Source: Bolinopsis microptera (Eukaryota; Ctenophora; Tentaculata; Lobata; Bolinopsidae). Taken from it: 64,000 bases of DNA. Numbering within the stretch: the first letter of the stretch is position 1; the number at the start of each line of letters is the position of its first letter. Location of the stretch: positions 13,469,742 through 13,533,741 of the forward strand of contig NC_087074.1 in assembly GCF_026151205.1 (NCBI RefSeq), written 5' to 3'. The notes under the pieces were generated by a model. That model saw only the letters and a list, made by a program, of their open reading frames with translations, searched no databases and was not told where the DNA came from. A program made the position numbers and the translations under genes. Shown piece by piece: positions 50,901-64,000 of the stretch.

Positions 50901-53900
50901 ACCAGTTACACATTGGAACTTAATCTTACCTCAAATTATTTGTTATATAGTAGTGTTGAAAGTATTAAAACTGCAGATAGAGTGGTCTCTTGCCTATTTC
51001 TTCCTCAACATAGCTCTTTCCTAGTTTGCAAGAGCGTCAGAATTGGAAAATATTTCCTTTGAGCCATGGCTAATGAGCCACGTGAGGGTCACGAGATAGC
51101 ATGTCAGCACTCCAACGACCTCACCTGACGATCTCGTGTTTCAGATAATGGATTCTCCATTAGGTCCATAAAAGGCATGTAATTAGATGTGTTCAGGATG
51201 CAGCCCAATACTGCCCAGAGTACATCCAATAGCTGTACACAATCTGTATTGCCCAGAACTGTGGATTGCTTTTTTCCCTGAACCAAAAAACCAAGATCTT
51301 GGTGAAAGGATGACGATTTTTAGCCAAAGATATGAGCCAAGTTAGGGGTACCTGCTCCTAAAAAAGGGTCACCCTCTCAAAGGATGAGCATGACACGGCA
51401 GCTGTTAGCTTTGTTTTATCTTTATTCGTTTCATTAGAGCCCTCCTGAAGGAAGGCTTACCAAAAGATGTGAGGTCTGGTCTCCTGAGAGAACCAGTTAC
51501 ACATTGGAACTTAATCTTACCTCAAATTATTTGTTATATAGTAGTGTTGAAAGTATTAAAACTGCAGATAGAGTGGTCTCTTGCCTATTTCTTCCTCAAC
51601 ATAGCTCTTTCCTAGTTTGCAAGAGCGTCAGAATTGGAAAATATTTCCTTTGAGCCATGGCTAATGAGCCACGTGAGGGTCACGAGATAGCATGTCAGCA
51701 CTCCAACGACCTCACCTGACGATCTCGTGTTTCAGATAATGGATTCTCCATTAGGTCCATAAAAGGCATGTAATTAGATGTGTTCAGGATGCAGCCCAAT
51801 ACTGCCCAGAGTACATCCAATAGCTGTACACAATCTGTATTGCCCAGAACTGTGGATTGCTTTTTTCCCTGAACCAAAAAACCAAGATCTTGGTGAAAGG
51901 ATGACGATTTTTAGCCAAAGATATGAGCCAAGTTAGGGGTACCTGCTCCTAAAAAAGGGTCACCCTCTCAAAGGATGAGCATGACACGGCAGCTGTTAGC
52001 TTTGTTTTATCTTTATTCGTTTCATTAGAGCCCTCCTGAAGGAAGGCTTACCAAAAGATGTGAGGTCTGGTCTCCTGAGAGAACCAGTTACACATTGGAA
52101 CTTAATCTTACCTCAAATTATTTGTTATATAGTAGTGTTGAAAGTATTAAAACTGCAGATAGAGTGGTCTCTTGCCTATTTCTTCCTCAACATAGCTCTT
52201 TCCTAGTTTGCAAGAGCGTCAGAATTGGAAAATATTTCCTTTGAGCCATGGCTAATGAGCCACGTGAGGGTCACGAGATAGCATGTCAGCACTCCAACGA
52301 CCTCACCTGACGATCTCGTGTTTCAGATAATGGATTCTCCATTAGGTCCATAAAAGGCATGTAATTAGATGTGTTCAGGATGCAGCCCAATACTGCCCAG
52401 AGTACATCCAATAGCTGTACACAATCTGTATTGCCCAGAACTGTGGATTGCTTTTTTCCCTGAACCAAAAAACCAAGATCTTGGTGAAAGGATGACGATT
52501 TTTAGCCAAAGATATGAGCCAAGTTAGGGGTACCTGCTCCTAAAAAAGGGTCACCCTCTCAAAGGATGAGCATGACACGGCAGCTGTTAGCTTTGTTTTA
52601 TCTTTATTCGTTTCATTAGAGCCCTCCTGAAGGAAGGCTTACCAAAAGATGTGAGGTCTGGTCTCCTGAGAGAACCAGTTACACATTGGAACTTAATCTT
52701 ACCTCAAATTATTTGTTATATAGTAGTGTTGAAAGTATTAAAACTGCAGATAGAGTGGTCTCTTGCCTATTTCTTCCTCAACATAGCTCTTTCCTAGTTT
52801 GCAAGAGCGTCAGAATTGGAAAATATTTCCTTTGAGCCATGGCTAATGAGCCACGTGAGAGGTCACGAGATAGCATGTCAGCACTCCAACGACCTCACCT
52901 GACGATCTCGTGTTTCAGATAATGGATTCTCCATTAGGTCCATAAAAGGCATGTAATTAGATGTGTTCAGGATGCAGCCCAATACTGCCCAGAGTACATC
53001 CAATAGCTGTACACAATCTGTATTGCCCAGAACTGTGGATTGCTTTTTTCCCTGAACCAAAAAACCAAGATCTTGGTGAAAGGATGACGATTTTTAGCCA
53101 AAGATATGAGCCAAGTTAGGGGTACCTGCTCCTAAAAAAGGGTCACCCTCTCAAAGGATGAGCATGACACGGCAGCTGTTAGCTTTGTTTTATCTTTATT
53201 CGTTTCATTAGAGCCCTCCTGAAGGAAGGCTTACCAAAAGATGTGAGGTCTGGTCTCCTGAGAGAACCAGTTACACATTGGAACTTAATCTTACCTCAAA
53301 TTATTTGTTATATAGTAGTGTTGAAAGTATTAAAACTGCAGATAGAGTGGTCTCTTGCCTATTTCTTCCTCAACATAGCTCTTTCCTAGTTTGCAAGAGC
53401 GTCAGAATTGGAAAATATTTCCTTTGAGCCATGGCTAATGAGCCACGTGAGAGTCACGAGATAGCATGTCAGCACTCCAACGACCTCACCTGACGATCTC
53501 GTGTTTCAGATAATGGATTCTCCATTAGGTCCATAAAAGGCATGTAATTAGATGTGTTCAGGATGCAGCCCAATACTGCCCAGAGTACATCCAATAGCTG
53601 TACACAATCTGTATTGCCCAGAACTGTGGATTGCTTTTTTCCCTGAACCAAAAAACCAAGATCTTGGTGAAAGGATGACGATTTTTAGCCAAAGATATGA
53701 GCCAAGTTAGGGGTACCTGCTCCTAAAAAAGGGTCACCCTCTCAAAGGATGAGCATGACACGGCAGCTGTTAGCTTTGTTTTATCTTTATTCGTTTCATT
53801 AGAGCCCTCCTGAAGGAAGGCTTACCAAAAGATGTGAGGTCTGGTCTCCTGAGAGAACCAGTTACACATTGGAACTTAATCTTACCTCAAATTATTTGTT

Positions 53901-56649
53901 ATATAGTAGTGTTGAAAGTATTAAAACTGCAGATAGAGTGGTCTCTTGCCTATTTCTTCCTCAACATAGCTCTTTCCTAGTTTGCAAGAGCGTCAGAATT
54001 GGAAAATATTTCCTTTGAGCCATGGCTAATGAGCCACGTGAGGGTCACGAGATAGCATGTCAGCACTCCAACGACCTCACCTGACGATCTCGTGTTTCAG
54101 ATAATGGATTCTCCATTAGGTCCATAAAAGGCATGTAATTAGATGTGTTCAGGATGCAGCCCAATACTGCCCAGAGTACATCCAATAGCTGTACACAATC
54201 TGTATTGCCCAGAACTGTGGATTGCTTTTTTCCCTGAACCAAAAAACCAAGATCTTGGTGAAAGGATGACGATTTTTAGCCAAAGATATGAGCCAAGTTA
54301 GGGGTACCTGCTCCTAAAAAAGGGTCACCCTCTCAAAGGATGAGCATGACACGGCAGCTGTTAGCTTTGTTTTATCTTTATTCGTTTCATTAGAGCCCTC
54401 CTGAAGGAAGGCTTACCAAAAGATGTGAGGTCTGGTCTCCTGAGAGAACCAGTTACACATTGGAACTTAATCTTACCTCAAATTATTTGTTATATAGTAG
54501 TGTTGAAAGTATTAAAACTGCAGATAGAGTGGTCTCTTGCCTATTTCTTCCTCAACATAGCTCTTTCCTAGTTTGCAAGAGCGTCAGAATTGGAAAATAT
54601 TTCCTTTGAGCCATGGCTAATGAGCCACGTGAGGGTCACGAGATAGCATGTCAGCACTCCAACGACCTCACCTGACGATCTCGTGTTTCAGATAATGGAT
54701 TCTCCATTAGGTCCATAAAAGGCATGTAATTAGATGTGTTCAGGATGCAGCCCAATACTGCCCAGAGTACATCCAATAGCTGTACACAATCTGTATTGCC
54801 CAGAACTGTGGATTGCTTTTTTCCCTGAACCAAAAAACCAAGATCTTGGTGAAAGGATGACGATTTTTAGCCAAAGATATGAGCCAAGTTAGGGGTACCT
54901 GCTCCTAAAAAAGGGTCACCCTCTCAAAGGATGAGCATGACACGGCAGCTGTTAGCTTTGTTTTATCTTTATTCGTTTCATTAGAGCCCTCCTGAAGGAA
55001 GGCTTACCAAAAGATGTGAGGTCTGGTCTCCTGAGAGAACCAGTTACACATTGGAACTTAATCTTACCTCAAATTATTTGTTATATAGTAGTGTTGAAAG
55101 TATTAAAACTGCAGATAGAGTGGTCTCTTGCCTATTTCTTCCTCAACATAGCTCTTTCCTAGTTTGCAAGAGCGTCAGAATTGGAAAATATTTCCTTTGA
55201 GCCATGGCTAATGAGCCACGTGAGGGTCACGAGATAGCATGTCAGCACTCCAACGACCTCACCTGACGATCTCGTGTTTCAGATAATGGATTCTCCATTA
55301 GGTCCATAAAAGGCATGTAATTAGATGTGTTCAGGATGCAGCCCAATACTGCCCAGAGTACATCCAATAGCTGTACACAATCTGTATTGCCCAGAACTGT
55401 GGATTGCTTTTTTCCCTGAACCAAAAAACCAAGATCTTGGTGAAAGGATGACGATTTTTAGCCAAAGATATGAGCCAAGTTAGGGGTACCTGCTCCTAAA
55501 AAAGGGTCACCCTCTCAAAGGATGAGCATGACACGGCAGCTGTTAGCTTTGTTTTATCTTTATTCGTTTCATTAGAGCCCTCCTGAAGGAAGGCTTACCA
55601 AAAGATGTGAGGTCTGGTCTCCTGAGAGAACCAGTTACACATTGGAACTTAATCTTACCTCAAATTATTTGTTATATAGTAGTGTTGAAAGTATTAAAAC
55701 TGCAGATAGAGTGGTCTCTTGCCTATTTCTTCCTCAACATAGCTCTTTCCTAGTTTGCAAGAGCGTCAGAATTGGAAAATATTTCCTTTGAGCCATGGCT
55801 AATGAGCCACGTGAGGGTCACGAGATAGCATGTCAGCACTCCAACGACCTCACCTGACGATCTCGTGTTTCAGATAATGGATTCTCCATTAGGTCCATAA
55901 AAGGCATGTAATTAGATGTGTTCAGGATGCAGCCCAATACTGCCCAGAGTACATCCAATAGCTGTACACAATCTGTATTGCCCAGAACTGTGGATTGCTT
56001 TTTTCCCTGAACCAAAAAACCAAGATCTTGGTGAAAGGATGACGATTTTTAGCCAAAGATATGAGCCAAGTTAGGGGTACCTGCTCCTAAAAAAGGGTCA
56101 CCCTCTCAAAGGATGAGCATGACACGGCAGCTGTTAGCTTTGTTTTATCTTTATTCGTTTCATTAGAGCCCTCCTGAAGGAAGGCTTACCAAAAGATGTG
56201 AGGTCTGGTCTCCTGAGAGAACCAGTTACACATTGGAACTTAATCTTACCTCAAATTATTTGTTATATAGTAGTGTTGAAAGTATTAAAACTGCAGATAG
56301 AGTGGTCTCTTGCCTATTTCTTCCTCAACATAGCTCTTTCCTAGTTTGCAAGAGCGTCAGAATTGGAAAATATTTCCTTTGAGCCATGGCTAATGAGCCA
56401 CGTGAGGGTCACGAGATAGCATGTCAGCACTCCAACGACCTCACCTGACGATCTCGTGTTTCAGATAATGGATTCTCCATTAGGTCCATAAAAGGCATGT
56501 AATTAGATGTGTTCAGGATGCAGCCCAATACTGCCCAGAGTACATCCAATAGCTGTACACAATCTGTATTGCCCAGAACTGTGGATTGCTTTTTTCCCTG
56601 AACCAAAAAACCAAGATCTTGGTGAAAGGATGACGATTTTTAGCCAAAG

Positions 56650-58160
56650 ATATGAGCCCAAGTTGGGGGGACCCCCCGGGGCCCCCCTTAAAAAAAAGGG
56701 TCACCCTTTTTTTCAAAAAATTCCAAAATTTTTTGGGGGAAAACCCCGATTATTGGGGCCCCCCCCCAAAAAAATTCCCCGGTGGGGATTGCTTTTTTCC
56801 CTTTTAAACCAAAAAAAACCAAAGAATCCTTTGGTGAAGGATTGGCCGGGTTTTTAAGGCCCAAAAAAGGGTATGAGCCCCCCAAATTAAGGGGTTTAAA
56901 AAAATGCCCCCCCAAAAAAAAAAAAGGGGGGGTTCCAAAACCCCTCCAAAAAAGGGGGAAAAAGAGCATGAACGGGGCTGTTAGCTTTGTTTTATCTTTA
57001 TTTTGTTTCATTGAGCCCTCCTGAAGGAAAGGGGTTCCAAAAAGGGGTGTGGGGTTGGTCTCCTGAGGAACCAGTTAAACATTTGGGCTTAAACTTCCTC
57101 AAATTATTTGTTATTTAGTATGTTGAAGTATTAAAAAATGCAGATAAAAGTGGTCTTTGCCTATTTGTTCCTCAACATAGCTCTTTCCTAGTTTGCAAGA
57201 GCGTCAGAATTGGAAAATATTTTCCTTTGAGCCATGGCCTAATGAGCCACTGAGGGTCACGAGATAGCATGTCAGCACTCCAACGACCTCACCTGACGAT
57301 CTCGTGTTTCAGATAATGGATTCTCCATTAGGTCCATAAAAGGCATGTAATTAGATGTGTTCAGGATGCAGCCCAATACTGCCCAGAGTACATCCAATAG
57401 CTGTACACAATCTGTATTGCCCAGAACTGTGGATTGCTTTTTTCCCCTGAACCTAAAACCAAGATCTTGGTGAAAGGATACGATTTTTTAGCCAAAGATA
57501 TGAGCAAGTTAGGGGTACCTGCTCCTAAAAAAGGGTCACCTCTCAAGGATGAGCATGACACGGCAGCTGATTAGCTTTGTTTTATCTTTATTCGTTTCAT
57601 TAGAGCCCTCCTGAGGAAAGGCTTACCAAAAGATGTGAGGTCTGGTCTCCTGAAGAGAACCGTTAAAACCCTTGGAATTAAATTTTCCTCAAATTATTTT
57701 TTATATGTAGTGTTGAAAGTATTTTAAAATGGGGAGTGGTCTCTTTCCTAAATTTTTCCTAACATAAACTCTTTCCCAGTTTGGGAAAAAGCGTCGAATT
57801 TGGAAATTTTTTCCTTTGAGATGGCTAAAGGCCAGTGGGGTCACGAGATAGCATGTCAGCACTTTTTAAAGACCTCACCTGACGATCTCGTGTTTCAGAT
57901 AAGGGGTTCTCCATTAGGTCCATAAAAGGCATGTTTAAATTTGATGTGTTCAGGATGCAGCCCCCAAAATTTCCCCGAGGGCATCCAATTTTGTGTTCAC
58001 AATTGTAATTTCCCAGAACTTTTGGATTGCTTTTTTTCCCCGAACAAAAAACCCAAAATCTTTGGGGAAAGGTTTACGATTTTTTAGCAAAGTTTTATGA
58101 AAAAACCCCCAAAGGTTAAAAGGGGTTTTTTTTCCTTGGCCCCCTAAAAAAAGGGTATTA
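56650..58160 (+). repeat. Corrupted satellite units
   Basis: Satellite sequence can be followed through this stretch, but bases are swallowed into G, C, A and T runs (for example, the normal AAGTTAGGGGTACC becomes AAGTTGGGGGGACCCCCC). Unit spacing is lengthened to about 850 bp at one point. Spurious longer frames arise here. Confidence 0.9.
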
Positions 58161-61100
58161 GGGGTACCTGCTCCTAAAAAAAGGGTCACCCTCTCAAGGA
58201 TGAGCATGACACGGCAGCTGTTAGCTTTGTTTTATCTTTATTCGTTTCATAGAGCCCTCCTGAAGGAAGGCTTACAAAAGATGTGAGGTCTGGTCTCCTG
58301 AGAGAAACCAGTTACACATTGGAACTTACTCTTACCTCAAATTATTTGTTATATAGTAGTGTTTGAAAGTATTAAAACTGCAGATAGAGTGGTCTCTTGC
58401 TATTTCTTCCTCAACATAGCTCTTTCCTAGTTTGCAAGAGCGTCAGAATTGAAAATATTTCCTTTGAGCCATGGCTAATGAGCCACGTGAGGGTCACGAG
58501 ATAGCATGTCAGCACTCCAACGACCTCACCTGACGATCTCGTGTTTCAGATTAATGGATTCTCCATTAGGTCCATAAAAGGCATGTAATTAGATGTGTCA
58601 GGATGCAGCCCAATACCTGCCCAGAGTACATCCAATAGCTGTACACAATCTGTATTGCCCAGAACTGTGGATTGCTTTTTTCCCTGAACTAAAAACCAAG
58701 ATCTTGGTGAAAGGATGACGATTTTTAGCCAAAGATATGAGCCAAGTTAGGGGTACCTGCTCCTAAAAAAGGGTCACCCTCTCAAAGGATGAGCATGACA
58801 CGGCAGCTGTTAGCTTTGTTTTATCTTTATTCGTTTCATTAGAGCCCTCCTGAAGGAAGGCTTACCAAAAGATGTGAGGTCTGGTCTCCTGAGAGAACCA
58901 GTTACACATTGGAACTTAATCTTACCTCAAATTATTTGTTATATAGTAGTGTTGAAAGTATTAAAACTGCAGATAGAGTGGTCTCTTGCCTATTTGTTCC
59001 TCAACATAGCTCTTTCCTAGTTTGCAAGAGCGTCAGAATTGGAAAATATTTCCTTTGAGCCATGGCTAATGAGCCACGTGAGGGTCACGAGATAGCATGT
59101 CAGCACTCCAACGACCTCACCTGACGATCTCGTGTTTCAGATAATGGATTCTCCATTAGGTCCATAAAAGGCATGTAATTAGATGTGTTCAGGATGCAGC
59201 CCAATACTGCCCAGAGTACATCCAATAGCTGTACACAATCTGTATTGCCCAGAACTGTGGATTGCTTTTTTCCCTGAACCTAAAAACCAAGATCTTGGTG
59301 AAAGGATGACGATTTTTAGCCAAAGATATGAGCCAAGTTAGGGGTACCTGCTCCTAAAAAAGGGTCACCCTCTCAAAGGATGAGCATGACACGGCAGCTG
59401 TTAGCTTTGTTTTATCTTTATTCGTTTCATTAGAGCCCTCCTGAAGGAAGGCTTACCAAAAGATGTGAGGTCTGGTCTCCTGAGAGAACCAGTTACACAT
59501 TGGAACTTAATCTTACCTCAAATTATTTGTTATATAGTAGTGTTGAAAGTATTAAAACTGCAGATAGAGTGGTCTCTTGCCTATTTCTTCCTCAACATAG
59601 CTCTTTCCTAGTTTGCAAGAGCGTCAGAATTGGAAAATATTTCCTTTGAGCCATGGCTAATGAGCCACGTGAGGGTCACGAGATAGCATGTCAGCACTCA
59701 ACGACCTCACCTGACGATCTCGTGTTTCAGATAATGGATTCTCCATTAGGTCCATAAAAGGCATGTAATTAGATGTGTTCAGGATGCAGCCCAATACTGC
59801 CCAGAGTACATCCAATAGCTGTACACAATCTGTATTGCCCAGAACTGTGGATTGCTTTTTTCCCTGAACCAAAAAACCAAGATCTTGGTGAAAGGATGAC
59901 GATTTTTAGCCAAAGATATGAGCCAAGTTAGGGGTACCTGCTCCTAAAAAGGGTCACCCTCTCAAAGGATGAGCATGACACGGCAGCTGTTAGCTTTGTT
60001 TTATCTTTATTCGTTTCATTAGAGCCCTCCTGAAGGAAGGCTTACCAAAAGATGTGAGGTCTGGTCTCCTGAGAGAACCAGTTACACATTGGAACTTAAT
60101 CTTACCTCAAATTATTTGTTATATAGTAGTGTTGAAAGTATTAAAACTGCAGATAGAGTGGTCTCTTGCCTATTTCTTCCTCAACATAGCTCTTTCCTAG
60201 TTTGCAAGAGCGTCAGAATTGGAAAATATTTCCTTTGAGCCATGGCTAATGAGCCACGTGAGGGTCACGAGATAGCATGTCAGCACTCCAACGACCTCAC
60301 CTGACGATCTCGTGTTTCAGATAATGGATTCTCCATTAGGTCCATAAAAGGCATGTAATTAGATGTGTTCAGGATGCAGCCCAATACTGCCCAGAGTACA
60401 TCCAATAGCTGTACACAATCTGTATTGCCCAGAACTGTGGATTGCTTTTTTCCCTGAACCAAAAAACCAAGATCTTGGTGAAAGGATGACGATTTTTAGC
60501 CAAAGATATGAGCCAAGTTAGGGGTACCTGCTCCTAAAAAAGGGTCACCCTCTCAAAGGATGAGCATGACACGGCAGCTGTTAGCTTTGTTTTATCTTTA
60601 TTCGTTTCATTAGAGCCCTCCTGAAGGAAGGCTTACCAAAAGATGTGAGGTCTGGTCTCCTGAGAGAACCAGTTACACATTGGAACTTAATCTTACCTCA
60701 AATTATTTGTTATATAGTAGTGTTGAAAGTATTAAAACTGCAGATAGAGTGGTCTCTTGCCTATTTCTTCCTCAACATAGCTCTTTCCTAGTTTGCAAGA
60801 GCGTCAGAATTGGAAAATATTCCTTTGAGCCATGGCTAATGAGCCACGTGAGAGTCACGAGATAGCATGTCAGCACTCCAACGACCTCACCTGACGATCT
60901 CGTGTTTCAGATAATGGATTCTCCATTAGGTCCATAAAAGGCATGTAATTAGATGTGTTCAGGATGCAGCCCAATACTGCCCAGAGTACATCCAATAGCT
61001 GTACACAATCTGTATTGCCCAGAACTGTGGATTGCTTTTTTCCCTGAACCAAAAAACCAAGATCTTGGTGAAAGGATGACGATTTTTAGCCAAAGATATG

Positions 61101-63885
61101 AGCCAAGTTAGGGGTACCTGCTCCTAAAAAAGGGTCACCCTCTCAAAGGATGAGCATGACACGGCAGCTGTTAGCTTTGTTTTATCTTTATTCGTTTCAT
61201 TAGAGCCCTCCTGAAGGAAGGCTTACCAAAAGATGTGAGGTCTGGTCTCCTGAGAGAACCAGTTACACATTGGAACTTAATCTTACCTCAAATTATTTGT
61301 TATATAGTAGTGTTGAAAGTATTAAAACTGCAGATAGAGTGGTCTCTTGCCTATTTCTTCCTCAACATAGCTCTTTCCTAGTTTGCAAGAGCGTCAGAAT
61401 TGGAAAATATTTCCTTTGAGCCATGGCTAATGAGCCACGTGAGGGTCACGAGATAGCATGTCAGCACTCCAACGACCTCACCTGACGATCTCGTGTTTCA
61501 GATAATGGATTCTCCATTAGGTCCATAAAAGGCATGTAATTAGATGTGTTCAGGATGCAGCCCAATACTGCCCAGAGTACTTCCAATAGCTGTACACAAT
61601 CTGTATTGCCCAGAACTGTGGATTGCTTTTTTCCCTGAACCTAAAAACCAAGATCTTGGTGAAAGGATGACGATTTTTAGCCAAAGATATGAGCCAAGTT
61701 AGGGGTACCTGCTCCTAAAAAAGGGTCACCCTCTCAAAGGATGAGCATGACACGGCAGCTGTTAGCTTTGTTTTATCTTTATTCGTTTCATTAGAGCCCT
61801 CCTGAAGGAAGGCTTACCAAAAGATGTGAGGTCTGGTCTCCTGAGAGAACCAGTTACACATTGGAACTTAATCTTACCTCAAATTATTTGTTATATAGTA
61901 GTGTTGAAAGTATTAAAACTGCAGATAGAGTGGTCTCTTGCCTATTTCTTCCTCAACATAGCTCTTTCCTAGTTTGCAAGAGCGTCAGAATTGGAAAATA
62001 TTTCCTTTGAGCCATGGCTAATGAGCCACGTGAGGGTCACGAGATAGCATGTCAGCACTCCAACGACCTCACCTGACGATCTCGTGTTTCAGATAATGGA
62101 TTCTCCATTAGGTCCATAAAAGGCATGTAATTAGATGTGTTCAGGATGCAGCCCAATACTGCCCAGAGTACATCCAATAGCTGTACACAATCTGTATTGC
62201 CCAGAACTGTGGATTGCTTTTTTCCCTGAACCAAAAAACCAAGATCTTGGTGAAAGGATGACGATTTTTAGCCAAAGATATGAGCCAAGTTAGGGGTACC
62301 TGCTCCTAAAATAGGGTCACCTCTCAAAGGATGAGCATGACACGGCAGCTGTTAGCTTTGTTTTATCTTTATTCGTTTCATTAGAGCCCTCCTGAAGGAA
62401 GGCTTACCAAAAGATGTGAGGTCTGGTCTCCTGAGAGAACCAGTTACACATTGGAACTTAATCTTACCTCAAATTATTTGTTATATAGTAGTGTTGAAAG
62501 TATTAAAACTGCAGATAGAGTGGTCTCTTGCCTATTTCTTCCTCAACATAGCTCTTTCCTAGTTTGCAAGAGCGTCAGAATTGGAAAATATTTCCTTTGA
62601 GCCATGGCTAATGAGCCACGTGAGGGTCACGAGATAGCATGTCAGCACTCCAACGACCTCACCTGACGATCTCGTGTTTCAGATAATGGATTCTCCATTA
62701 GGTCCATAAAAGGCATGTAATTAGATGTGTTCAGGATGCAGCCCAATACTGCCCAGAGTACATCCAATAGCTGTACACAATCTGTATTGCCCAGAACTGT
62801 GGATTGCTTTTTTCCCTGAACCTAAAAACCAAGATCTTGGTGAAAGGATGACGATTTTTAGCCAAAGATATGAGCCAAGTTAGGGGTACCTGCTCCTAAA
62901 AAAGGGTCACCCTCTCAAAGGATGAGCATGACACGGCAGCTGTTAGCTTTGTTTTATCTTTATTCGTTTCATTAGAGCCCTCCTGAAGGAAGGCTTACCA
63001 AAAGATGTGAGGTCTGGTCTCCTGAGAGAACCAGTTACACATTGGAACTTAATCTTACCTCAAATTATTTGTTATATAGTAGTGTTGAAAGTATTAAAAC
63101 TGCAGATAGAGTGGTCTCTTGCCTATTTCTTCCTCAACATAGCTCTTTCCTAGTTTGCAAGAGCGTCCAGAATTGGAAAATATTTCCTTTGAGCCATGGC
63201 TAATGAGCCACGTGAGGGTCACGAGATAGCATGTCAGCACTCCAACGACCTCACCTGACGATCTCGTGTTTCAGATAATGGATTCTCCATTAGGTCCATA
63301 AAAGGCATGTAATTAGATGTGTTCAGGATGCAGCCCAATACTGCCCAGAGTACATCCAATAGCTGTACACAATCTGTATTGCCCAGAACTGTGGATTGCT
63401 TTTTTCCCTGAACCAAAAAACCAAGATCTTGGTGAAAGGATGACGATTTTTAGCCAAAGATATGAGCCAAGTTAGGGGTACCTGCTCCTAAAAAAGGGTC
63501 ACCCTCTCAAAGGATGAGCATGACACGGCAGCTGTTAGCTTTGTTTTATCTTTATTCGTTTCATTAGAGCCCTCCTGAAGGAAGGCTTACCAAAAGATGT
63601 GAGGTCTGGTCTCCTGAGAGAACCAGTTACACATTGGAACTTAATCTTACCTCAAATTATTTGTTATATAGTAGTGTTGAAAGTATTAAAACTGCAGATA
63701 GAGTGGTCTCTTGCCTATTTCTTCCTCAACATAGCTCTTTCCTAGTTTGCAAGAGCGTCAGAATTGGAAAATATTTCCTTTGAGCCATGGCTAATGAGCC
63801 ACGTGAGGGTCACGAGATAGCATGTCAGCACTCCAACGACCTCACCTGACGATCTCGTGTTTCAGATAATGGATTCTCCATTAGG

Positions 63886-64000
63886 TCCCTTTAAAAGGGT
63901 AATTTGATGGTTCAGGAGCGCCAATATGCCCCGGTAATCCCAAAAGCTGTACACAATTGTTTGCCCGAATGGGATTGCTTTTTTCCTGACAAAAAAAAAC
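63886..64000 (+). repeat. Satellite unit degrading into corrupted sequence at window end
   Basis: The last unit loses its identity from about 63886, with inserted and lost bases and short runs, as at the onset of the other corrupted blocks. Confidence 0.75.

Larger units (their letters stand above)
40798..63885 (+). repeat. 591-bp tandem satellite array, ~39 units
   Basis: The same sequence recurs every 591 bp (592 once, near 52860). A reference point (CAGCACTCCAACGACC) is found near 40900, 41491, 42239, 42830 and so on to 63825; I count about 39 units including damaged ones. Clean copies differ at only a few positions. Each unit has perfect palindromes ACCAAGATCTTGGT and AGCCATGGCT. A 60-residue minus-strand frame is open in most units but stopped by a TAG in units carrying CCTAAAAACC, and I do not treat it as a gene. 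No rRNA, tRNA or snRNA sequence is recognised in the unit. Confidence 0.97.

Noticed and set aside
40900..63416. 60-residue frame repeated in the satellite
   Set aside because: It starts at TTG, is destroyed by a TAG in several units, and shows no family features; the unit is uniform at all positions, not just in the frame.
40798..63885. Satellite as a CRISPR array, rRNA, snRNA or spliced-leader cluster
   Set aside because: Units are contiguous with no spacers; no rRNA, tRNA or snRNA sequence is recognised, and no conserved donor with a good Sm site is seen.

Overview
The window is animal nuclear DNA, probably from an aquatic invertebrate. It holds spliced genes with GT-AG introns, a canonical TTAGGG tract, a dense mix of LINE, Ty3/Gypsy, hAT-type and foldback elements, and a long satellite array. 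The species cannot be named from the sequence. Large parts are not trustworthy sequence: homopolymer-inflated stretches (about 27.1-30.8 kb, 39.8-40.8 kb, 56.65-58.2 kb and the last 110 bases) look like consensus or assembly artefacts.

Layout. (1) 1-9.6 kb, minus strand: one large LINE whose ORF1 carries an AlkB-like dioxygenase domain fused to an SGNH esterase-like domain, and whose ORF2 is PHD finger, APE endonuclease, reverse transcriptase. A 4.27-kb Ty3/Gypsy element with identical 135-bp LTRs and a 5-bp target duplication sits inside ORF2, and two further insertions or lesions break the RT part. (2) 9.6-12.2 kb: a small foldback element and two LINE 3'-end relics. (3) 12.2-13.5 kb, plus: an uninterrupted imidazolonepropionase gene (AMDHD1). 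(4) 14.2-24.4 kb, plus: an 11-coding-exon gene that I reconstruct as PNISR, a serine/arginine-rich nuclear protein; the exon lengths sum to 1908 nt with all phases compatible. Its intron 5 contains a foldback structure with 1.1-kb arms and a telomere-like core. (5) 24.4-40 kb: mostly repeats, including two inverted copies of a ~0.5-kb palindromic element with a 9/18-bp microsatellite, several MITEs, a LINE 3' end interrupted by a hAT-type MITE with an 8-bp TSD, and the last two exons of an unrecognised Cys-rich gene. (6) 40.8-63.9 kb: about 39 near-identical copies of a 591-bp satellite.

The two recognised cellular genes are unrelated. AMDHD1 is a cytosolic histidine-catabolism enzyme and PNISR a nuclear RNA-processing protein. 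They lie head to tail about 750 bp apart. Nothing suggests an operon, although a 3' splice acceptor just upstream of the AMDHD1 start codon leaves room for a 5' UTR intron or leader trans-splicing. The most novel-looking item is the LINE ORF1 with AlkB plus esterase domains.
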